From Thalassospira profundimaris (GTDB lineage Bacteria > Pseudomonadota > Alphaproteobacteria > Rhodospirillales > Thalassospiraceae), in the NCBI RefSeq assembly GCF_003326795.1, contig NZ_JPWI01000002.1, positions 62,001-126,000 on the forward strand: a DNA stretch of 64,000 nt. The letters run 5' to 3'. The notes beneath the pieces are model-generated. The model was not told the DNA's origin. It did not search any database and worked only from the letters and a program-made list of their open reading frames with translations. A program made the translations under genes and the position numbers. Below are positions 8,707-17,250 of the stretch, in pieces. Numbering within the stretch: the stretch's first letter is position 1; each line of letters opens with the position of its first letter.

Positions 8707-9659
8707 TATGCCACCTCCTTGCCGTCTTTGAGCACATAGCGATCATTACGCGGTTCCCAGATATCGGTGATGCGCCGCCAGCCATCGGCGTTGCGTTTGA
8801 TCTGAACGACGACGTCAACCAGCTCCGCCAGAAACTCAGGCACGCGGGGCATGGTTTCACCGGCCCAGGCGATGTTCTGATCGAACTTGCGGTGAATGGC
8901 CTGCCACGGACTTTCGGCATGGATGGTGCACATAAAGCCGGTGACACCGGAATTCAGTGCTGCCAGTGCGGCAAAGGCATTCTGGGTGCTGATCTCACCA
9001 AAAAGAATATGATCGGGCGTGATCCGCATCAGATGATCATAGATCTCGCGCCAGCCAACCATACCGCTGCCCGTTCCAGCCTCACGCGCCGCGATCAAGC
9101 CATTGCCATCCCAGAACTGTTCGATATGCAGCTCTGGCGTATCCTCAATGGCCAGCACACGCCGGGCTGGATCAATGGTGGCGAGCAACATATTGAGCAA
9201 GGTGGTCTTGCCGGTGTTGGTTGCGCCACTGATGATCATGTTGGCATCACCCGTGACCTTCTCGATCAGATAATCGCGGATAGCCGATGTCACCCCAGCC
9301 TGCTCCCAGGATGGGGTGAAGGGATGCTTGCAGCGGATCGCAAGGCTCAGATGTGATCTGACCGATGCCCCAACCAGGATCTCGCAGCGGTGATTGCCCG
9401 GCAGGATGCAGGAGAGCTTTGGATTGTCATCGGGATTGAACTTCAAACCACGCTGGTTGGCGAGACTGATGGCAATCCGCTCGATGGCGGCCAGTGTGAG
9501 AGCAGGATCTTCGATCTCGCGCTTGCCTTCCCCGCGTCGTTCAGTCACGACGCGGTGGGGGCGGTTCATGCGGATTTCGACCGTGGAAAGATCGCCGTAA
9601 TAGGTGGCCAGAGGGCCGAGGATCTTCTCAAACAAAGGATTGGGGGATAGGGCGTTCAT
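8706..9659 (-). CDS. virB11: VirB11 hexameric secretion ATPase
   Basis: 317 residues from the ATG at 9659, which overlaps the upstream stop as TAATG. It carries P-loop GATNTGKTT (145-153), the Asp-box stretch VLAIEDTPEL and the His-box segment GVTGFMCTIHAESP, all hallmarks of VirB11/TrbB traffic ATPases. It energises pilus assembly and substrate transfer at the inner membrane. Located just before virD4, as in many VirB-type operons. Confidence 0.93.
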   Translation of the reverse strand: MNALSPNPLFEKILGPLATYYGDLSTVEIRMNRPHRVVTERRGEGKREIEDPALTLAAIERIAISLANQRGLKFNPDDNPKLSCILPGNHRCEILVGASVRSHLSLAIRCKHPFTPSWEQAGVTSAIRDYLIEKVTGDANMIISGATNTGKTTLLNMLLATIDPARRVLAIEDTPELHIEQFWDGNGLIAAREAGTGSGMVGWREIYDHLMRITPDHILFGEISTQNAFAALAALNSGVTGFMCTIHAESPWQAIHRKFDQNIAWAGETMPRVPEFLAELVDVVVQIKRNADGWRRITDIWEPRNDRYVLKDGKEVA

Positions 9660-11869
9660 TACCACCACCCCCAACTGCCCATGCAACCGCTCTTGATGCT
9701 GTCGGTATGTGCAGGATAGTTGTATTTGTTCGGCTCATAGAGCGTCCAGTAATCGTTGCCGGAACGCTTCTGATGGATTGAGCTTTGTGCAGAGAGCGCG
9801 GTGCAAGTCTTGCTGCTTGGCTCGCCGATTGTTACGCCATCTTCACGAACTGTTTTTCGGGTGCCGACGGCTGCTGAATAGTTGCAATGGTTGGAGTTGT
9901 AGACCGTGCGATTTTCGTTATAGCCGTCAGAACCTCCAACCCGGACAGTGACGGTACCAGTCGCATTGCCGCATGGTCCGCCTGTATGGTTCTGTGGAGC
10001 AGTCCAACTCGAATGCGTCGGATCTGCCCATTGGACCGTCGCACTGCAGACATTCCCCAGATTGGCTGGTGTCGCTTCATCGACTTTCAGGCCGTAGGTT
10101 GTGCCATCCGGACGCTTATAGGTGTTTACGAGATCGCGCCCTTCAAAGCGGGTGCAGTCCTCATACCAGATATCGCCATTGGGTTTCGGTCCCTGACCAT
10201 CATAGACATAGGCGGTCTGTGGTTCACCCGGCAGAACTTCACTGGTCTTGATGTTGTAACGACCTTTGGGTGTGCCTTCGATATAGACCGTGGTCAGGCG
10301 ATAGGCGAACAACTGGTCATCATGGTTTTGCCAGCCGGTGGTCTCGACATGATGCGGATAGGCAACCTCGCTATCCTGACACTCGGTGACATATTGCGGG
10401 ACGCCATCGAGCAGATAGTAAAACCGCTCGCGACCATAGCTGGTGCCAGCCGCAAGATCATGGTTCCAGAGTGAGGGATTGTCACAGCCGTCGATGGTGG
10501 ATTGGATTGCGATATTGGCGCTGTCGGGTTTGCATTCGGTGATGAATTGCTCGACGCCATTGACCACGATCTGTTTGCGGCTTTGGCGGGTGACGGTGCC
10601 AGCCGCCTGATTAATGATTGGCGCGCAAACTTCCTGACCAGCGGCACTCTTGTAGACGGTTTCGTGAGGGTATTCCGTGCCATTGTCCGAACAGGCATCA
10701 GCCTGCCAGGTGGTGCCATTCAGTTCATAGATATGACGACCGGTCTGATAGGAGCGACCAGCGGCAAAATCATGCCGGATGGAACAGCCATCAGTGACCG
10801 AGACAAGTGGAACAGCGGCCAGCTCTTCTGAAGGTTCGCAGCTTCTGACCTGGACTTCATTGTTGCTGGCATTGACATAGACAAGGGACGCCTGCGGAAC
10901 GGCCATCATCTCGTTATAGTCAAGATAGACCGAGCAGGCCGAGGTCTTCTCTGTGATGTCAAAGACCTTATCTTCATCCTTCAGGCAGTCAGTGACTTCC
11001 CGTCGGTTGCCGCCGCCATCGGTGTAAAAAAGCAAATACTGTGCGGTTGCCTGACGTGTTTCCATGTCGATGGTATCGCCACAAACAGAATAGCTGCGAT
11101 CCAGCGGATAGCGATCTGCGCCATCCTCACAGGTTCCCGCGCTCACATTGCCGTCTTCGGTGGTTTCAACCCGGCTTTGCTGGACAGCGACGAGCTGGGC
11201 CAGATCAACGCGAATGTTGCAGCCTTCGGTCGTGACACGCACGGTCGGCGAGCTGGTATCTTCCTCAACATCAAGAGCTGATGGTGTCGAATAGCCAGCC
11301 GCATCGGCATTCTTTGATGCATTTGATCCGACATTGTTTGAGGCACCGGTATCAGCTTCAGCGCTTTCCGTCTCCTTTTCTTCCTTGTCGTCTTCTTCCT
11401 CTACGTCATTCAAGCGCTGCAGAGCCGCAAGCAGCGTTTCCTGATTGCCCTCGATGGTGACGGGTGACGCCGGATCTAGCTCGGGGCTGTCCATATTGAA
11501 CTGGGCGACGAAATCGTTTGAATCGAGCGGTTCGGATTTGCCGTCTTTTTCAACGCCGGTCAGCACCAGTTGCGCGATCAAATTGTCCTCAAAGGTGACA
11601 TAGCGGGCATAAGCCTTGGCGGTGACACCTTCGGTCAGTTTGGGAGGCGCACCGGGCACATCGACCAAGCCAAGATCAATAGCCATTGGTTCGTTTTCTG
11701 AGACGGCGGTCCGGGTTTTGGCACGGGTGACAATATTCACCTTGCGCACCATTTCCTCGATACCGGGCTCGGCTTGCGAGGTGGTTGTGGTTGGCTCGGC
11801 CAGTTGCGCCAGTGCGGGTGAGACAAGACAGGACGACAGGAGCAAACACCAAAGGGTTCGTTTGTTCAT
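9659..11869 (-). CDS. Secreted cysteine-rich repeat protein encoded between virB10 and virB11
   Basis: 736 residues. The ATG at 11869 was chosen because GGAG lies 7 bases upstream and a textbook signal peptide follows (MNKRTLWCLLLSS...ALAQ). After an acidic linker (about 160-215, runs of Glu/Asp), the rest is made of loosely repeated modules of some 80-100 residues built on a pattern such as V-T-x-G-C-x-I-R-x-D...Y...C...YPxxxxY...C. Compare VSVTDGCSIRHDFAAG, TTEGCNIRVDLAQL and STIDGCDNPSLWNHDLAAG. Cysteines are frequent and evenly placed, which suggests disulfides in the periplasm or outside. No catalytic motif seen. Position suggests a part or decoration of the transfer apparatus, perhaps an adhesin; that is inference. 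Confidence 0.75.
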   Translation of the reverse strand: MNKRTLWCLLLSSCLVSPALAQLAEPTTTTSQAEPGIEEMVRKVNIVTRAKTRTAVSENEPMAIDLGLVDVPGAPPKLTEGVTAKAYARYVTFEDNLIAQLVLTGVEKDGKSEPLDSNDFVAQFNMDSPELDPASPVTIEGNQETLLAALQRLNDVEEEDDKEEKETESAEADTGASNNVGSNASKNADAAGYSTPSALDVEEDTSSPTVRVTTEGCNIRVDLAQLVAVQQSRVETTEDGNVSAGTCEDGADRYPLDRSYSVCGDTIDMETRQATAQYLLFYTDGGGNRREVTDCLKDEDKVFDITEKTSACSVYLDYNEMMAVPQASLVYVNASNNEVQVRSCEPSEELAAVPLVSVTDGCSIRHDFAAGRSYQTGRHIYELNGTTWQADACSDNGTEYPHETVYKSAAGQEVCAPIINQAAGTVTRQSRKQIVVNGVEQFITECKPDSANIAIQSTIDGCDNPSLWNHDLAAGTSYGRERFYYLLDGVPQYVTECQDSEVAYPHHVETTGWQNHDDQLFAYRLTTVYIEGTPKGRYNIKTSEVLPGEPQTAYVYDGQGPKPNGDIWYEDCTRFEGRDLVNTYKRPDGTTYGLKVDEATPANLGNVCSATVQWADPTHSSWTAPQNHTGGPCGNATGTVTVRVGGSDGYNENRTVYNSNHCNYSAAVGTRKTVREDGVTIGEPSSKTCTALSAQSSIHQKRSGNDYWTLYEPNKYNYPAHTDSIKSGCMGSWGWW

Positions 11870-11873
11870 GCTT

Positions 11874-12965
11874 TTACTCCACATTTGCAATGTACCAGTC
11901 CGTTGCCGGACGGATATGAAGGCGGGTGCCTTGGGGGATGGTGATGATGGGTTGCAGTGACAGCGTCTCTTCAAGGACGCTGGCGCTGATCTCGCCAAAG
12001 CGGGTCGATAGTTCTTCGGCTGCTTTCTCGGCAGCCGCCGTCGCGACTTCGCCGTCGCTTTCTTCTGATTTGGTTGTGGCAGCGGCATAGCGGACGGCCG
12101 TCGAAATTCCGGTCAGCATGAAGGCGGTGCCATAGCGTTCCCAGAAGCGGCGATCCACTTCACCAGCAGCCCCTTGCCTGCCCTGAATGTCACTGATCGG
12201 GGAGGCGAGCTGGCGGATCTCGGCCCGATGTCCGGCAATCAGGATCCGTTCACAGGCAATCGACAGGCGCGAGCTGCCCATATCCTTGGGTGGATCATAG
12301 TTGCAGATCAGGCGCGATCCTTTGGGGATCAGAACATTGCGCCCGTGATAGCCATAAACATCACGCGCCGACTGCACGATCACGGTGCCGGTTGCGTCAC
12401 CGCCGACCTGACTGTTGATCCCGGTTTCAAGGATCACGGTGATATAGCGATCCGCCGTAATGATCCGGCTGTTATCGACCGGAAGTGTGGATGTCCGGCG
12501 CGGGCCTTCATAGTCGGCTTTCTCGTCCTCACTGACAGGCAGATCGAGCGGATCGAGCGCGGCAGGGGGTACCATGCCAGGCAGGACAGCATGACCCGAA
12601 GCCCCTGCCATATCAGAAGACTGCCACGCCGGGGTGCCCCAGTCTGATGACAAGGAAACGCGATGTTGCCAAGCGGCCTCCAATGCCATGCGATAGGGAT
12701 CCGGCGCGGGTGCATCGACAACCGGCTCAGGTTGCGGCATAGGCTCGGGCGCCGGAGCAGGTTCTGGTTCCGGTTTGGCTTCCTTGATGATGATTGGCGG
12801 CATCAAAGGGGCAGGGGCAACTGGTGCTGGTGGCGGCGGTGCCGGAAGGGCCCAAACTGATGGATCATCTGCTGGAAGGGTTGGCGCTTCATTGACGACC
12901 GGTTCGGCACATACACCCCCAAAGGTCAGGCCAAGCACCAGTGCTACATCACAAAATGCACTCAT
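11874..12965 (-). CDS. virB10: VirB10/TrbI outer-membrane core channel protein
   Basis: 363 residues: a hydrophobic N-terminal segment (about 6-20), a proline/glutamate-rich periplasmic spacer (about 25-90), then the conserved VirB10 beta-barrel domain with GTVIVQSARDVYGYHGRNVL and the C-terminal GTRLHIRPATDWYI. VirB10 spans both membranes and senses ATP use by VirB4, VirB11 and VirD4. The N-terminal hydrophobic stretch is at the very start and looks more like a signal sequence than the usual anchor after a cytoplasmic tail. It overlaps virB9 by 4 bases. Confidence 0.88.
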   Translation of the reverse strand: MSAFCDVALVLGLTFGGVCAEPVVNEAPTLPADDPSVWALPAPPPPAPVAPAPLMPPIIIKEAKPEPEPAPAPEPMPQPEPVVDAPAPDPYRMALEAAWQHRVSLSSDWGTPAWQSSDMAGASGHAVLPGMVPPAALDPLDLPVSEDEKADYEGPRRTSTLPVDNSRIITADRYITVILETGINSQVGGDATGTVIVQSARDVYGYHGRNVLIPKGSRLICNYDPPKDMGSSRLSIACERILIAGHRAEIRQLASPISDIQGRQGAAGEVDRRFWERYGTAFMLTGISTAVRYAAATTKSEESDGEVATAAAEKAAEELSTRFGEISASVLEETLSLQPIITIPQGTRLHIRPATDWYIANVE

Positions 12966-14044
12966 GCCGCGTCCCCGGTATATTCAACACAGAGGAAGCT
13001 CTTGCCGCTTTTGAGCGTGATCAGCGGTCGGGTGCTTTCAATGATGTAGGTCTCGCCCTGCACACGGGTATTGACCAATTCATCTATGCCATCGACCACC
13101 ACATAGGCGGTCGGCAGTTCGATATCCTTCCAGCGCTTGCCAAAGCGGATATAGGTGAAGTGGTCATCCCTAAAAACCGTCTCCGGGCGTAGCGTTTCAT
13201 CGCCCCAAAGATCATAGTCGCCCCAGCCATGCAGGGCGTTCGGATCGAACGGGGATTGTGCAACAAAGTCGCCTTCAGGCGTGCCCGGATTGGTGTCACT
13301 CAGCCCAGAAACTGCATTGTCGATGGCAGCAGACTTATTGCCTTGTCCTGGAACAGACATCGCCGGAAGAGCCGGTTCTCCTGTGTCGTCCAAAACACCG
13401 GCAAAGCCGGGGACTGCCGGATCCTCATCGATCTGCACAGATCCCTCGATGCGGACAACGAGATCGGGGACATTGACCGAGTTGAAGCTCTCGGCCCTCA
13501 GATAGAATGGATAAACCGCACCGGACTTGCCGTAGACGACAAGTGAGGTGTCATAACCGTATCCGCTGGGGCGCACAGCCAAGCGGCGTTCACCGCGTGG
13601 TTTGACAGAAAATCCGCCATCATCGCCAAGATCGACCGCTTCAATCTTTTCACCGCGTGGCAGTTCAAGCACGGTGACCATGAACTCGCGGGTGCGGATC
13701 TTGTAAGTACAATCATCACACAGATCGGTCGCATAAACCGCATCACTCGGATCTGCATCATCCCAAACGTCCTGAACCTGTCCGCTGGTACGCGGACGGC
13801 TCATTGCGTTGAAGTAGCCCTCATTCTGATCGCGAGCCTGATTGACAACGCTATCGGGCACCGGCATGGCTGATGCGGATTGTTGCGGAGCGGTTTGTGC
13901 ACCAGAGAATGGTTGCTGCGATTGTCCTGGCATGGGCGGGCGTGCAGCGGTCTGCGCGTTCGCCTGCTTATAGCCAAGAACGAGGACGGCCAGAATGAGG
14001 CTGCCAAAGACGAGATGGAAAACAAGATTGATCAGGCGTTTCAT
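12962..14044 (-). CDS. virB9: VirB9/TrbG-like core complex protein
   Basis: 360 residues with an N-terminal signal or anchor (MKRLINLVFHLVFGSLILAV) ending near ANA-Q. The central part has the VirB9 strand pattern around Arg-Glu-Phe-Met-Val-Thr-Val-Leu-Glu, and the C-terminal domain has PETVFRDDHFTYIRFG and LPTAYVVVDG, which match the VirB9 C-terminal domain that contacts VirB7 and VirB10. The paired cysteines in LCDDCTYKI are unusual. Overlaps of 4 bases on both sides support coupled translation. Confidence 0.88.
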   Translation of the reverse strand: MKRLINLVFHLVFGSLILAVLVLGYKQANAQTAARPPMPGQSQQPFSGAQTAPQQSASAMPVPDSVVNQARDQNEGYFNAMSRPRTSGQVQDVWDDADPSDAVYATDLCDDCTYKIRTREFMVTVLELPRGEKIEAVDLGDDGGFSVKPRGERRLAVRPSGYGYDTSLVVYGKSGAVYPFYLRAESFNSVNVPDLVVRIEGSVQIDEDPAVPGFAGVLDDTGEPALPAMSVPGQGNKSAAIDNAVSGLSDTNPGTPEGDFVAQSPFDPNALHGWGDYDLWGDETLRPETVFRDDHFTYIRFGKRWKDIELPTAYVVVDGIDELVNTRVQGETYIIESTRPLITLKSGKSFLCVEYTGDAA

Positions 14045-14769
14045 GACGCGCCTCTTTCTCTAAGCACCATGTCGAGCACGGTGACGCCAAAAGGATTGGT
14101 GTATTTGTCGGCTTCGGAGACGTTCTGCGGGCGGGTGGCCAGCGTTAGGTAAGCGCGCAAGTTTTTGCGCGAGATCTCTTTGCCGCGACGATGGTCGACC
14201 TGGATGAAATCGACCGCGTATTTATGGTCCGAGGACAAGGTGGCTATGGGATCGATGGAGACGATCCGCACTTCGCGCTCAATGCCTTTTTCAAGGGCCT
14301 CGGTGATCAGGCCACTATCGATCCGCTCGCGTTTGAAGCGTTCCCAGAAGCTGGCATCCGATAGCCGGGAGGCTTCGCGCTGGCGTTCTTGTTGTGTGAC
14401 CGGATCGATCTCGTTGGTGATCAGCACAAAGCGCTTGGCTTGGGCTTCAAGAAACACCTCGAAACCTTCGACCTTCTTGCTGACCGGTTCGACAACATAG
14501 GTGCGGTCATCGGGGCCATAGGTCCGAATCAGGGCAATCTCGGTTTCCTTGAGCGGTACGAGATGTGCAACTGTTTGCACCAGAACCACGACGCCAGCGC
14601 CCAGCACAATGTTGGTCCCGGCAGACAGGCGCAGCATCCAGGCGAGCCTGCGATGGCTGGCCTGAAAGCTGAACGGATCTGCAGCAACGGTGGCTTTATG
14701 CGTTGACGCTGCTTTGACCATCGACTTGCGCCCGTTATCGCGTTTGCCGATGCGCCCTAGCCAAGCCAT
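14041..14769 (-). CDS. virB8: VirB8 inner-membrane assembly factor
   Basis: 242 residues: a basic cytoplasmic tail, one membrane helix (about 52-72, in RLSAGTNIVLGAGVVVLV) and a periplasmic NTF2-like domain containing FWERFKRERIDSGLI and YAVDFIQVDHRRG. This is the VirB8/TrbF architecture; the protein nucleates assembly of the core complex. It begins 13 bases inside the virB7 gene and ends with a 4-base overlap on virB9. Confidence 0.88.
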   Translation of the reverse strand: MAWLGRIGKRDNGRKSMVKAASTHKATVAADPFSFQASHRRLAWMLRLSAGTNIVLGAGVVVLVQTVAHLVPLKETEIALIRTYGPDDRTYVVEPVSKKVEGFEVFLEAQAKRFVLITNEIDPVTQQERQREASRLSDASFWERFKRERIDSGLITEALEKGIEREVRIVSIDPIATLSSDHKYAVDFIQVDHRRGKEISRKNLRAYLTLATRPQNVSEADKYTNPFGVTVLDMVLRERGAS

Positions 14770-14942
14770 GAGAAGCCCTCGCCATTGAACTCAACCGGAT
14801 CGCAAACACAGGGGCTGAGTTTCATCTCATCGGTTCCGGTACCGTCTTTGGGGATTTCACGGTCTTTTGAAACGGAGACACAGCCGGACAGGAAAACGGC
14901 AAGGCAAAGCATTGAGACGAAATGTTTGGGGATCAGGCGCAT
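14757..14942 (-). CDS. virB7: VirB7-like small lipoprotein
   Basis: A 61-residue protein from the ATG at 14942 (AAGGA upstream). The N-terminus MRLIPKHFVSMLCLAVFLSGC ends in a lipobox (LSGC, Cys21), predicting a lipid-anchored outer-membrane protein. Two more cysteines lie in SPCVCDP. VirB7 is a small lipoprotein that stabilises VirB9, often by disulfide, and this gene sits two positions upstream of virB9 just before virB8. It is too short to score well by itself; the call rests on lipobox, size and position. Confidence 0.75.
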   Translation of the reverse strand: MRLIPKHFVSMLCLAVFLSGCVSVSKDREIPKDGTGTDEMKLSPCVCDPVEFNGEGFSWLG

Positions 14943-15226
14943 CGCTGCGATCCTTTCTGGTTGGTGGCGGTCGGGGAGGATGAACCGCCCAAGCCAAAAA
15001 CAAGCTTGGCAAGGGCAAGGGTGATGGAAAGCGCGATCCAGATATGAACGGCACTGCGCATCAGACCGGCCAACTGGTCCGCATCGACTTCGCGAAGAGC
15101 CATGACAAAGACGATCACGCTTTCTGGCGAAAACATGCCGGTCAGAACCAGCAGCCAGAGTGCAATGAGAGGAAATACGGCGATGGTCACAAGGGCATCC
15201 CGCAGGAATTTCTTGAGACGATTCAT
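14933..15226 (-). CDS. Small two-helix membrane protein of the T4SS operon
   Basis: 97 residues with a basic N-terminus and two predicted membrane helices (about 11-30 and 60-80, IWIALSITLALAKLVFGLGG). It lies between virB6 and virB7, starting with a 4-base overlap on virB6 and ending inside the virB7 start. No family recognised; probably an inner-membrane accessory part of the transfer machine. Confidence 0.65.
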   Translation of the reverse strand: MNRLKKFLRDALVTIAVFPLIALWLLVLTGMFSPESVIVFVMALREVDADQLAGLMRSAVHIWIALSITLALAKLVFGLGGSSSPTATNQKGSQRCA

Positions 15227-16344
15227 GGCTTGCCTCCCCGATCAAAGGTCGGTGTCTTGAGGCGTTCCATGACGGCATTCTTGGCGGCAACGAGACTGTC
15301 TTTGGCAGCCCCTGCAGCCCCAACCGGGTTGCGGGCAGCTCCTGCTCCATAGAGAACGGCATCAAGGGCTGTGGAAGCGCCACCTGGTGCATATTTTTTC
15401 GCAGCCTTCGCAAGAGATAGGCCTGTTGCGGTCATGCCAGCTGTAATGACGGCAGCGGCCTGATTGGTCAGTTGGGATCCGGCAATCGAGTTGGCCATGC
15501 CGGTAGCCTCGGCCATAAAGGCTGTGCCCATCCAGCCAAGAACGATGGCAACCCAAAGCGCTGGATTATTGATCGAGGTAATTTCGCGTACATTTTCGGT
15601 ATTATGGATTTCAAGGGAGGCGGCCCCATAGAGACACAACGCCAGAGCCAGCGTTGAGCCAAATAGCACCATGAAGGCGGCAAAGACGGTTCGAACCCCT
15701 GTGATTGCCATGCCGCGTCCCCAGCCAAACCCAACGGCAAGCATCAGGATCGGGGAGAGGGCGGAGAACATCATCACGCGGAAGATGCTGACAACAACCT
15801 GGCTGAAATAGACAATGATCAGGATGATGTAGGGCAGGGCGAGCATGACGCCGTAGACCCCGGCCATCAGATTGCCGAGCGAGATCGACGCCCAGATCTC
15901 AAAGGCGATGCGAAGTACGCTCATCAAGCCTTGCTCTGCGACATAGACCAACTGCGCCATGCCGCCAAGAGATGTGGCTTCACTCGGTATTGTGGCGGCA
16001 GTAATCCCACCTTCCATGCCGGCAGACAGAACGACGCCAGCAGCACTACCCATCGTTGATAAAGCCATCTGATAGATGGAATTTACGAGAGTGGGCCCTT
16101 GCCCGCCGAGCAGCAGACCGGCTATAATGATGAACGCGAATTCATGAGCGAATCCAATTAGATCGCCCTTACCCATGATCATCTTGCCGCCATGAATGAC
16201 GATCCACAGACCAACCACGGAGAGATAGATGAACCACATGGGTTCGAGCAGCACAGTGCTCAGGTTCTGGGTGAAACTGTTTGCCAGATCGACATACTCC
16301 GTCACCACGTCACATGTCAGGCATGTGATGTCGTCGTCATTCAT
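15223..16344 (-). CDS. virB6: VirB6/TrbL polytopic inner-membrane protein
   Basis: 373 residues with several hydrophobic segments (about 35-52, 68-80, 150-215, 228-250, 270-290) and the VirB6/TrbL pattern near VVVSIFRVMMFSALSPILML. The Cys-x-x-Cys at the N-terminus (ITCLTCDVV) is notable. VirB6 forms part of the inner-membrane pore. ATG at 16344 has AAGGA 8 bases upstream. Its first 17 bases overlap the start of an opposite-strand gene. Confidence 0.85.
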   Translation of the reverse strand: MNDDDITCLTCDVVTEYVDLANSFTQNLSTVLLEPMWFIYLSVVGLWIVIHGGKMIMGKGDLIGFAHEFAFIIIAGLLLGGQGPTLVNSIYQMALSTMGSAAGVVLSAGMEGGITAATIPSEATSLGGMAQLVYVAEQGLMSVLRIAFEIWASISLGNLMAGVYGVMLALPYIILIIVYFSQVVVSIFRVMMFSALSPILMLAVGFGWGRGMAITGVRTVFAAFMVLFGSTLALALCLYGAASLEIHNTENVREITSINNPALWVAIVLGWMGTAFMAEATGMANSIAGSQLTNQAAAVITAGMTATGLSLAKAAKKYAPGGASTALDAVLYGAGAARNPVGAAGAAKDSLVAAKNAVMERLKTPTFDRGGKP

Positions 16345-16807
16345 CGCCGTATTCCTTTTGGTTTTTTGGGGAACTGCTAGCGCGCAGATTTATTCCCAGA
16401 AGTCTGACTACTTGGACTGGGATTACGCGGTGTCTCTTTGGACAAGTTACGACCGCGCAGAAGCTGTCGCTGAATGGGATCTTGTGATGCCCGCGTATGA
16501 AGCGAACAAAGCCCTCGTTTCTGGCTCGCGTGAGGAAATTCTTGAGAGCCTCGCGAAGCATCCAGAAGGAGAGTTGATCAAACGTGGACACGATCTGCAT
16601 CGTGTCTATGAGGTTTGGAAACACGTCTATCGTGCTGTAACCTACAAGGACAAAGCCTTTGCCTGGAACGAATGGAAAGCCGGTGCGTCGTGCTGGGTAA
16701 TGGAGCAGCGCAATGTTTTCACGCATTCGTGTCGTGATCTTCCTGATTGGCGCACGAAAAATGATGTGAAACGGGACAACGCAATATTTACCGAAACACA
16801 GCAGTAG
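16328..16807 (+). CDS. Secreted protein encoded against the virB operon, function unknown
   Basis: 159 residues from the ATG at 16328, giving a signal peptide (MSSSFIAVFLLVFWGTASAQ). The mature part is Trp/Tyr-rich and helical (DYLDWDYAVSLWTSYDRAEA) with two cysteines (near SCWVM and HSCRD) that could form a disulfide. It is on the plus strand inside a minus-strand operon and overlaps the first codons of virB6, so its promoter must lie within virB6. It is followed after 3 bases by a membrane protein gene. A periplasmic protein made independently of transfer genes would suit entry exclusion or immunity; that is a guess. Confidence 0.6.
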   Translation: MSSSFIAVFLLVFWGTASAQIYSQKSDYLDWDYAVSLWTSYDRAEAVAEWDLVMPAYEANKALVSGSREEILESLAKHPEGELIKRGHDLHRVYEVWKHVYRAVTYKDKAFAWNEWKAGASCWVMEQRNVFTHSCRDLPDWRTKNDVKRDNAIFTETQQ

Positions 16808-16810
16808 AGA

Positions 16811-17239
16811 GTGAATACGATGATTGAGTTCGTCCTTTACGGCGTCTGCATCACAGGGCTTCTTTTTCTCAGCATTTTCATAACGAACGCATGGAACAAA
16901 AAAACTCCCCTGCGGGTATTCATTGCAGCATCGATTTTTACCGGAGGCATTTATGTCGGATATCTTTACCCGTTTGTTCCGGTCATATTTCTCGTAGGCC
17001 TTTTGCTCTTCGGCCTTGGAAAAATTAAGAACGGTGCGAATAACAGGGGTGAGAATGTAAAAGCCCCAAAATCCACAAAAGGCGATGCAGGAACGGACAA
17101 GAAAAATGCCGTTCCGATAACCGGCTCTCGCGTAGCAGAGATTATGCTTTTTGACGGAGACCCAATTCGCATCAAGCGAGCACGAAAGATCAAAAAGACC
17201 TTTGGTCACTATCCCTGGTACACGGGCGGGGATTTGTAA
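16811..17239 (+). CDS. Small inner-membrane protein encoded against the virB operon
   Basis: 142 residues from a GTG at 16811 (ATG at 16820 also possible). Two membrane helices are predicted (about 5-27 and 34-65), then a basic cytoplasmic tail with many Lys (GKIKNGANNRGENVKAPK and IKRARKIKKTFGHYP). The sequence is more AT-rich than the flanking vir genes. It is likely co-transcribed with the secreted-protein gene 3 bases upstream and convergent with virB5, ending 11 bases from it. No family recognised. Confidence 0.6.
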   Translation: MNTMIEFVLYGVCITGLLFLSIFITNAWNKKTPLRVFIAASIFTGGIYVGYLYPFVPVIFLVGLLLFGLGKIKNGANNRGENVKAPKSTKGDAGTDKKNAVPITGSRVAEIMLFDGDPIRIKRARKIKKTFGHYPWYTGGDL

Positions 17240-17250
17240 TTTCTGGACGA

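Noticed and set aside
12174-12647. Plus-strand frame opposite virB10
   Set aside because: Antisense to the conserved VirB10 domain and without a credible start.
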